NCBI GenBank assembly: GCA_016647705.1
Contig: CM028340.1
Coordinates: 8,185,001 to 8,249,000 of the forward strand
Length of the DNA: 64,000 bases
Direction of reading: 5' to 3'
Source of the DNA: Eucommia ulmoides
Taxonomy: Eukaryota; Streptophyta; Magnoliopsida; Garryales; Eucommiaceae
Shown piece by piece: positions 57,243 to 64,000 of this stretch (its first letter is position 1; every line of letters begins with the position of its first letter). Both the position numbers and the translations under genes were made by a program. Below the pieces are notes generated by a model. That model made no database searches. It was given only the letters and a program-made list of their open reading frames with translations, and was not told the origin of the DNA.

Positions 57243-59246
57243 GGGATAAAGACCTTTTTAGTCCCTGAGAAATGTCTTGGGTGTCCAATTGACCCCTAAA
57301 AAATACAATTTGACAATTTGACTATTGATATTTCAAAATAGTGTCCAATTGGCTCTTGGGTCGGGTTCCATTAGTAAAATTTGGGGATTTTGAATGGAAA
57401 AAGTCACGTGACAAGCAATGACGTCTGGCCAAGGGTAAATGCGTCATTTTATGCTTACTAATAGAATGAGACCTATTTACATATTTTGTTAAACTTAAGG
57501 GGTTAAAAATGTTTTTTTTCTTTAATTTTTTTTTTAGGTCTTTTTCTTCCTCCGATCCTTCGTTCTCCTTCGCCACTAACCTCCGATCCCGGCTCCAAGC
57601 GTGTGGTGACTGCAAAGCCAAGAGCAGCCATAACAAGTTCCTTTGTTTCCTCTCTTTTCTCCCCGACGTCTTCGTGTGTTGTCGTACGACTCCATTGACC
57701 GCCTTCAGGTAATTGCTGGAGTCATGGTCCCTAAGGATGGTTCCATCGGAAACGTAGGCGGTGGGGTCACTTAGGGTTTCGAAATCGCCTTTAGTTTCGA
57801 AATCGATTTTCGAAATCACCTTCAGGTAATTGTGGGAGTCTATTTTCGTTTCGATTTCAAAACTAGGTTTAGTTTCGAAATCTAATCGATTTCGAAATCA
57901 AGCGTTTCGATTTGGAAATCGAAATTGTGGTCGATTTGGGTTTCGAAATCGAAACCCAAATCAATTTCGAAACTAGATTTCAATTTCGAAATCGAAACCC
58001 CTAGGTTCGATTTCGTTGGTGTTCGTTGTTTTGGTGGCAATGTTTGGCGGTGTTCTTCGATTTCGATTTCGAAATCAAAATCGAAATCGATTTCCTGTTT
58101 CGATTTCAAAATTGAAATCGAAACCCTAAGGTTCGATTTTGGCGGTGTTCGTCATTTTGGTGGTGGTGTTCGGCGGTGTTCTTCGTGTCATGTTCTTCGG
58201 TTTCAATTTCGAAATCGAAATCGATTTCCTGTTTCGATTTCGATGGTGTTCGTCTTTTTGGTGGCGATGTTCGGCGGTGTTCTTCGATTTCGATTTTAGT
58301 GTTCGTCGGTAGTGTTGTTCGCTTTGGTAGTGGTGTTCGTTTTAGTATTTTTGTTCTCAAATTTGTGTTTTAATATGGGAGAGAAAAAATATATATATGA
58401 TTATGTTCTGCTCTCTTATTTTTAACACAAAATTCTTAGAACAAGTTTGATGGTTGATTTCTATTTTTCGATCTGTATTATATTATTTTTTGAGGACTTG
58501 ATGTATTATATTGTTTTTTTAAGACTTGTTGTATTGCTTTGGTTGTTTATGAGGCCCTTATTGTTCTATTTTTTAATGACCTAATGTATTATTCTGATTG
58601 TTTAAAAGGACCTGATATATTATACTATTTTTTTTAGGATCTGTTATATTTTTTTTATTTTTTAGAACATGATGTATTGTTTGTGTTTTCTAAAATATAA
58701 AAAAACTGTGGTGTTTTTTTTTTTTTTTTTGTGAATATATTATTCTGTTTTTTTTATAGTTCAAAAATACGAAAAAAAAATCTCTCGATCAGTGTTGGAA
58801 TCGATCAATATAGTGTTTGATTAAACTAATTCTTGTAATTATAGTCAATAATTTTTTTTTAATTGTTCTGTATTTTTTAAATATATATATATATATATAT
58901 ATAATAAAAAAATATAAAGTAGAAATGAAGAATAAACTATGAATATGGGGGTAGGAAGAGTATTTAAAAATTTAAAGAAATATTGAGTGGGAAGGATAAT
59001 AAGAAATAGAAAAAAAATATTTTAACCCCTTGAAATTTAGATAGCTTTTCAAATTAATTCTAATGAATAAAAAGATTAAAATACCCTTAAATTAACGTTG
59101 ACCGTTACATTGACTTCATAGAATTCGCTTGAAGGGTCAATTGGACACTAATTTGAAATGTCAAGGGCCAAATTATTGAATTGTATTTCTTAGGGGCCAA
59201 TTGGACACTTAAGACATTTTTCAGAAACCAAAAATGTCTTTATCGC
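57243..59246. mobile_element. Non-autonomous long-TIR Mutator-like element (2.0 kb)
   Basis: The terminal inverted repeats exceed 200 bp. The left begins GGGATAAAGACCTTTTTAGT. The right, on the minus strand, begins GCGATAAAGACATTTTTGGT. Both then share AATGTCTT...GTGTCCAATTG and TTTCAAA...AGTGTCCAATTG. A perfect 9-bp duplication flanks them, as expected for MULEs. There is no transposase. The interior has a leader-like pyrimidine-rich segment, a short open frame (57509-57712) with Ser/Phe-rich sequence that could be a captured exon, and a palindrome-rich repeat block. Confidence 0.88.
57775..58300. repeat. ATTTCGAAAT palindrome repeats and a diverged tandem repeat of about 120-160 bp
   Basis: More than fifteen copies of ATTTCGAAAT or close variants, often fused as AATCGATTTCGAAATC. 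A coarser unit containing GTGTTCGTNNTTTTGGTGGC and GTTCGGCGGTGTTCTTCG recurs near 58015, 58145 and 58240. Six-frame translations give low-complexity Asp/Phe/Glu/Ile repeats, not proteins. Confidence 0.85.
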
Positions 59247-59255
59247 TGAATTTAA
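59247..59255. repeat. Right 9-bp target duplication of the second MULE
   Basis: TGAATTTAA, identical to 57234-57242. Confidence 0.9.
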
Positions 59256-59390
59256 TTATATTTGTATCCATCAAGTTTTACATATGCACTTTATTAATTT
59301 GTTATTTATTATTTATTTATTTATTTTTATAATATATTTAGGCACGAAAAATATTATTTAGAGTGTATTTAGGCACGAAATATCCGTAGG

Positions 59391-59396
<6 letters not shown>

Positions 59397-59438
<42 letters not shown>
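59397..59438. repeat. AT microsatellite
   Basis: About 21 TA units, just downstream of the patatin-like gene's stop codon. Shorter TA runs lie at 29288-29312, 58879-58902 and 18574-18598. Confidence 0.9.
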
Positions 59439-59440
<2 letters not shown>

Positions 59441-59455
59441 CAAATTTAGGTTGAA

Positions 59456-62400
59456 TCAATTGGACTTCCTCACACGTCCATGTGTCGCTCTGACATCACG
59501 AACTTTCTTCTCTTCAGATAGTAGTTTTGCGAATCTGGATGAAAAATATATTTATTAAATTTTTAGAAACTAATTGGGTAAATTATACGATGATCAAAAC
59601 TTTAGGGACCAAATTAAATAGTATTTAAAGAAGTAGGAGTAAAAAGTGAAAATTATTTAACATGCATACCTCACGAGTGCTTGCTCATTGGTCTCTTGAC
59701 TAGAGGGCTCAATAATTGTACCCGTTTCCAAATTGACCCTTGAAGTTTGTTTCTTGAGCAAATCTTCCCCAACTTTCACAAGATCTTTCAAGTTCTTTTT
59801 GGTAGCTATGTCAACTGAGGTGACCTTCCCACTCAAACAATCATCCTACAAATTTGAGAGTGAAAAATAGAAAATCATTTGGGAAAACTTACACTTTTGA
59901 CCCCCTAAATTTAAATTTGAGTGTACCGGACTTTCAGGCCCCGTTTGGTTACTATTTTCGTTCCCTAATTTCTGTTCCCGCTCTAAAAATTTTGGGATTC
60001 ACGTACAAAACGTATTTGGTGAACTCGTTTCTATTCACAAAAGTTTGGGAATAATTATTGAATTTCTTAAGAATCTGAAAAACAAAAAAATGGTTGATTT
60101 CTATTCACTTTCACAAAACTATTTTCACTACCATTTGTCGACCACCATCACCCTATCGGCCATCATACATTTAAAAAAAGAACACATTTTGCAACTAAGT
60201 ATGTTTCTTGTTTCTGTTCTCATAAATTAAAAGAAAGAATATCAGAATAATAGTTATTAGCAAACATGTTTCTATTCCCGAAATATTTTATCATCCAAGA
60301 TATAAAAGCAGAAGCACTACAAATTGTTGTACTTTCAATGCCCTTTTTTGGGGGAGAGATTTTGATTGAAATTGGCCACTTACACCTCTAAGACAATTTT
60401 ACAAACTCTAGAAATGTTCATGCTATAATTGAAATGGATTCGTTCTCACGTTATTGCTTGGGTTAATTGCAATTGGGTCCACAACGTTTCATTTTTTTCA
60501 ATTAACTCTACTAACTTTTCCAAACGTGTTACTTCAGTCCATCAAGTTCCTCTCTCTCATGTCTTGCCGTCATTTTCATTTGTAAGAGAGAGAGGGAGGC
60601 ACAAAGAGGGGATGGGACATAAAGTATTCCACGTAATCGACCCAATTTTTCAAAATGTGAAGGATCTAATTAAAAAAAAAAAAACTAAACGCCGAGGACC
60701 AACTTGCAACAACCCCAATCACATGACACCATTTACACGTATAAATAGCGGGTGCAATCTGTTATTGTCCCATTTAAAACATTAGTTTTGATTTAGTGCC
60801 TTTTTGTTTGCGTATTAATCCCACATATGCCCACACCAATATACTATCAGTTACATGTACTTATATAATATTAGTTACAGATTACAAATTACATGTAACT
60901 GTTACATGTACTTGTGTAATATTTGTTACATCTAACAAATATTTTACAAATAATTTAGATACATGTAACTGCGAAAGTGCAGTGCGTGTATCGGACCTTC
61001 CTTTTTTTTTAAATAACACAAAAATACAAGTTAGCAAAAAGTACCTCAATCCTGAGATAATTACTCTGAGAGTGAAGGGCCTGGAACACCACGCATAGGT
61101 GGAAATCCACCATGTCAGCACTTGCTTGATTATAAACATTGAGTAATGGGGCTGACCTACCAGATGTCAACCACCCCAAAACCCCCCATTTTTGGGCTTT
61201 TTTGGCATTGTATTTCTGCTCCCTTTTGGATGTGCCAGTACCTATGGATATCACCAGAAATCTCGCATACTCCATGGGCTTAATTGGAAAAAAATCTTGG
61301 CTCCCCCTCATTATTTGCTTTGTCACTTCTGCAATTGCAACCAAAGTCTGACAAAAAGACATGTCAAATTACATTTCTAGCCCTTGAACTTTAACTACTT
61401 GTGTGTTAGATGGGATTAAAACTTCCGTACTTATCCCTCACTACTGAAAGGGGTAATATTTCTCACATGGTGTTAGTCGCGGCGATGTTGTTGGTGGTGG
61501 GACACTCGATGGTGATTGTTGCCTAGTGTGAAGAAGAAGGTGGGTGGTGACGGTAATGATGTGAGGTGTGGAGATGCTCGGTGTAGAAGACAGAACAAAG
61601 AGAAAAAGAAAAAGGAAAAAATAAAGAAAAAACAAATAAAAAATATAAATTTATAACTCTACTTAATTCCGTCTAATTTAACAATCAAATTAAACGGGAA
61701 CACTAATTAAAACTATAATTAACAATACATGATTTAAAGTGGAATACACAGACTTATTAGACCGCATATAAATTTTTCATATTTTAAACAGGTGGACCCA
61801 CATCGTTATATATGAAAAGATTAACAGTTTTAGTATTGAAGTTCTTTCATCTTTTTTTAGCCCATATTGAATATGGACCTATGATTGGGCACGTATGGCC
61901 TAGGTCAAACCTACATCTCGTTCTTATGTCTGTTTTTATGGACTAACCCAGTCCAATACTGAGGACTTGCCCGATAGGGAATTTTTAAATTCTTTGATAT
62001 AGTTTGACATCACTCTAGGATTAATTTAAGGAAATCGTATCACATGGTCCTCAATCTTTCCCTTTTTTCAATTTTTTTATGGTATTTATAGAGTAAATTA
62101 CCTTTTAATCTTTTCCTATTTAGGTTTTAGGTCTTATCAATGTTTTAGTTAATTTTAACTATGACATTAAATATAAACTCAACATGTAATTGATATCAAC
62201 TCAAAATTTAATCTAGAGATTACAAAATAGAGAGAGAGAGAGAGAAAATAGGAAAAAATATATTTTAAACCACTAAATTATTGACACGTTTCTAAATAAT
62301 CATTCTAAGTTTGTGCGTCTCATTTTAAACCATTTACATATTAACACGTTTTTAAATGATCTTTCTTTTAAAAATTCCGTCCAAAGTAACAGAATTTAGA

Positions 62401-63388
62401 AGGCAAAATTATCATTTTAAATGTTTTTCATTTTTTTTTTCTTTTTCTTTTTCTTTTTTTTTTTTTTTTTTTTTTTTTTTGTTTACTTTTTTCTTCATTT
62501 CTCTCTCTCCCACTCAACTCTCTCTTCCTCCTTCCCTCCCCTCTCCCCACTGGAAAGCACCCCTGTTATGAGGGTGGTTCACCCCGTGACAGGGAGTGCC
62601 TGTTACAAGGGGTGTTCACTGCCCTATAACACAAGGAGGTGTTACAGGGCGGTGAACACCCCCCTTCACCCCCGTAATAGGTTCACACCCTGTTGTGTTT
62701 TCCGATGGAGAGAGAGAGAGATTGATTAAAAAAAATTAAAAATGTAAAATTATTATTTTACTTTTTTATTTTGTTACTTTAGATAGAATTTATGATAAAA
62801 TGACCATTTAAAAACGTATCGATATATAGAGGGTTTAAAATGAAACGTACAAGCTTAGAAAGACTACTTAAAAACGTGTCAATAGTTAGAGGGTTTAAAA
62901 TATATTTTTCCAAAATAATAAGTGATTAGAACCTTATAAAAAAAATTAATTTTTTTTTTAAAAAAAAAAGAAATTAAAAATCTTTTTACCATATACTCGG
63001 TCTAAAAACTAAAACTTTTAAATTCAAGACCCATCTTGGCCCATTGTGACTAGAAGCCCAGCCCATGAGTAAAAAAAGCTGATCGACCCAACTTGTTTTG
63101 GGCCGGGCCTACTCAACTTTACATATCCGGTCCAACGGTCACCCATGGGCCTCTGATATATGTGGCTGGGCCCGGCCCGGTGTCAATATGTAATTATTGA
63201 AAATAAGATGGGAATATTATACATACAGGGTTATTTGCAGCAACCCCCCCATCAATTAGGTTAAATTCTCTTTGTTCCCCCTTGGAGTTTTTGGTTTCGA
63301 AATAATGGGCAGGAAGATAAGTTGGTGCTGCTGAGGTTGCAATGCATATATCTGAGAGCAAGGCATCCAAACTGGGGTCATTCTTTAC
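59456..63388 (-). CDS. Patatin-like phospholipase/acyl hydrolase, last four exons (5' part outside window)
   Basis: Four minus-strand exons join in frame with GT-AG introns. They are 63388-63227 (54 codons), 61347-61045 (101 codons), 59845-59670 (58 codons plus 2 bases) and 59534-59456, ending at a TGA. The first visible exon has [20 protein letters not shown] and the [12 protein letters not shown] motif, whose Asp is the second residue of the patatin Ser-Asp catalytic dyad. The next exon carries [20 protein letters not shown] and [20 protein letters not shown], typical of plant patatin-like proteins. The last ends [14 protein letters not shown]. The oxyanion-hole glycines and the GXSXG serine lie in exons not found before position 64000. 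Such enzymes deacylate membrane lipids in the cytosol, often in stress or wounding. No stops or frameshifts are seen. Introns of 1.9, 1.2 and 0.14 kb contain repeats. Confidence 0.92.
60840..60975. repeat. Dispersed TTACATGTA-rich repeat in the patatin-like gene intron
   Basis: Closely similar to 18225-18331 plus 22759-22830, the copy split by the hAT. It shares ACATGTACTTATATAATATT and TTTGTTACATCTAACAAAT. No coding sequence. Confidence 0.7.
62251..62911. mobile_element. Small long-TIR element (foldback/MULE-like) in the first visible patatin intron
   Basis: Terminal inverted repeats of about 145 bp. The left begins GGAAAAAATATATTTTAAAC. The right, on the minus strand, begins GGAAAAATATATTTTAAACC. 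Both continue with ATTGACACGTTT, CATTTTAAACC and ACGTTTTTAAATG. Inside are a poly-T tract (62455-62480), a GAGA-rich segment and a GC-rich foldback (62600-62668). The flanking 9-mers (GAGAAAATA, AAAATAATA) agree only partly, so the duplication is unproven. Confidence 0.75.
62567..62700. repeat. GC-rich nested inverted repeats
   Basis: GGTGTTCACTGCCC and GGGCGGTGAACACC pair at about 62606-62668, with TATAACAC opposite GTGTTA inside. Flanking CCTGTTAT, ACAGGGAGT and CCTGTTGTG extend the structure imperfectly. This is much GC-richer than the intron around it. Confidence 0.8.
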
Positions 63389-64000
63389 CTGCACAATAAA
63401 AATAATTAAAACCATATTAGTCCATAAAGTTTGGGGTAGTTTCAATTTGGTCCCCTCATGTCTAAAATGTTCTACTTGAGTTTCGTAAGGTTTTAAAATC
63501 ATTCTAATTCGATCCCCGGGTCTGATTTGTAAGATGTACTGATACAAATTAGCATGTGCAAGTCACACCAGGAATAAAATTGAAATAATTTAAAATTTAA
63601 GGGACTTAATTGAAATACATGCTTTCAAGTAAATATTAACACTCTACAGCCCAAACGTTATACGAAATCATACTTTAATCCCTAAACTTTTAATTCAAGC
63701 ATGTAGCATCCTTAACTTTGTAAATTGTCTTCGAAAGTCCTATCTGATCAAAATCGGCCTCTCTTTTTTTTGGGTCGTAATCGGCCAATCGAGCATCTTA
63801 AATGTTACAACAAACATTAGGGTGCAATATGTTACAATTAAAGCTAGGGCAATAAGTGAAAACCGAAAAACCAAACCAAATCGAACTGCACAGTTCTAGA
63901 CATGAAAAAGTTTAAGTGCATCAGATCGGTTCGGTTTAAAAGAGAAAATGGTTTACTTCATCGATGTTATTTCCTTATTTTTTTCGACAATAAACCTACA
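63389..64000 (-). other. Intron or upstream part of the patatin-like gene
   Basis: Directly upstream of the first visible exon (acceptor TTATTGTGCAG). No further coding exon is recognisable before the window ends, so the preceding intron is at least 612 bp. It contains AT-rich, transposon-like sequence. Confidence 0.65.

Noticed and set aside
57882..58373. Several overlapping frames rich in Asp, Glu, Ile and Phe
   Set aside because: Artefacts of the ATTTCGAAAT palindrome repeat.
61441..61635. 64-codon minus-strand frame in the patatin-like intron
   Set aside because: Low-complexity Ser/Thr/Phe sequence inside an intron; no supporting exons.
1..64000. tRNA and rRNA genes
   Set aside because: No cloverleaf with A and B boxes or rRNA core was recognised; tRNA-like sequences found are only retroelement primer sites.

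Overview
The window is nuclear DNA from a eudicot plant. It is AT-rich, has GT-AG introns and a patatin-like lipase gene in typical plant exons, and is otherwise filled with plant transposable elements: Copia, Tat/Ogre-like and Athila-like LTR retrotransposons, Mutator-like elements (MULEs) and a hAT. I cannot name the species. Only one gene looks like an intact host gene: the patatin-like gene at the right edge (minus strand, 5' part outside the window). Nearly all other long reading frames are decayed transposon genes.

Layout. (1) 1-759: the 3' end of a Copia-like element with its LTR. (2) 760-4509: non-coding DNA with a CT/CA microsatellite, a short kinase-like exon fragment and an array of TTAACGTTAA palindromes. 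(3) 4520-16591: a 12-kb MULE with long degenerate terminal inverted repeats and a perfect 10-bp target-site duplication (AATATATTAA). On its minus strand it carries a decayed mudrA-type transposase and, downstream, a decayed Ulp1/C48 SUMO-protease-like gene, the arrangement known from Kaonashi-type MULEs. Its non-coding parts contain many copies of the palindrome ATGTTACATGTAACAT. A 2.1-kb solo LTR sits inside it. (4) 18340-22750: a decayed hAT element with terminal repeats and a near-perfect 8-bp duplication.

(5) 23353-53789: a 30-kb nest whose outermost layer is one Copia element, shown by the duplication TACAA at both ends. Inside it are inverted pieces of related Copia DNA, a non-autonomous Athila-like element on the minus strand abutting an inverted LTR of the same family, a full-length 13.4-kb Tat/Ogre-like element (27412-40816, duplication ACTAT), and a 2.2-kb solo LTR of the same family as the one in the first MULE. 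The Tat element has gag, protease, a G-patch segment, reverse transcriptase, two RNase H domains and integrase. Its pro-to-RT gap is a frame-preserving candidate intron. It has a few disabling frameshifts and stops. Its two LTRs are closely similar but carry 3 versus 6 copies of a 121-bp repeat.

(6) 53795-57233: non-coding DNA with another LTR fragment. (7) 57243-59246: a second long-TIR MULE with a perfect 9-bp duplication (TGAATTTAA), no transposase, and an interior full of ATTTCGAAAT palindromes. (8) 59456-63388: the last four exons of the patatin-like gene. Its introns hold transposon debris, including a 0.66-kb long-TIR element.

A recurrent theme is that several unrelated DNA elements here each carry their own family of short palindromes at high copy in non-coding sequence.
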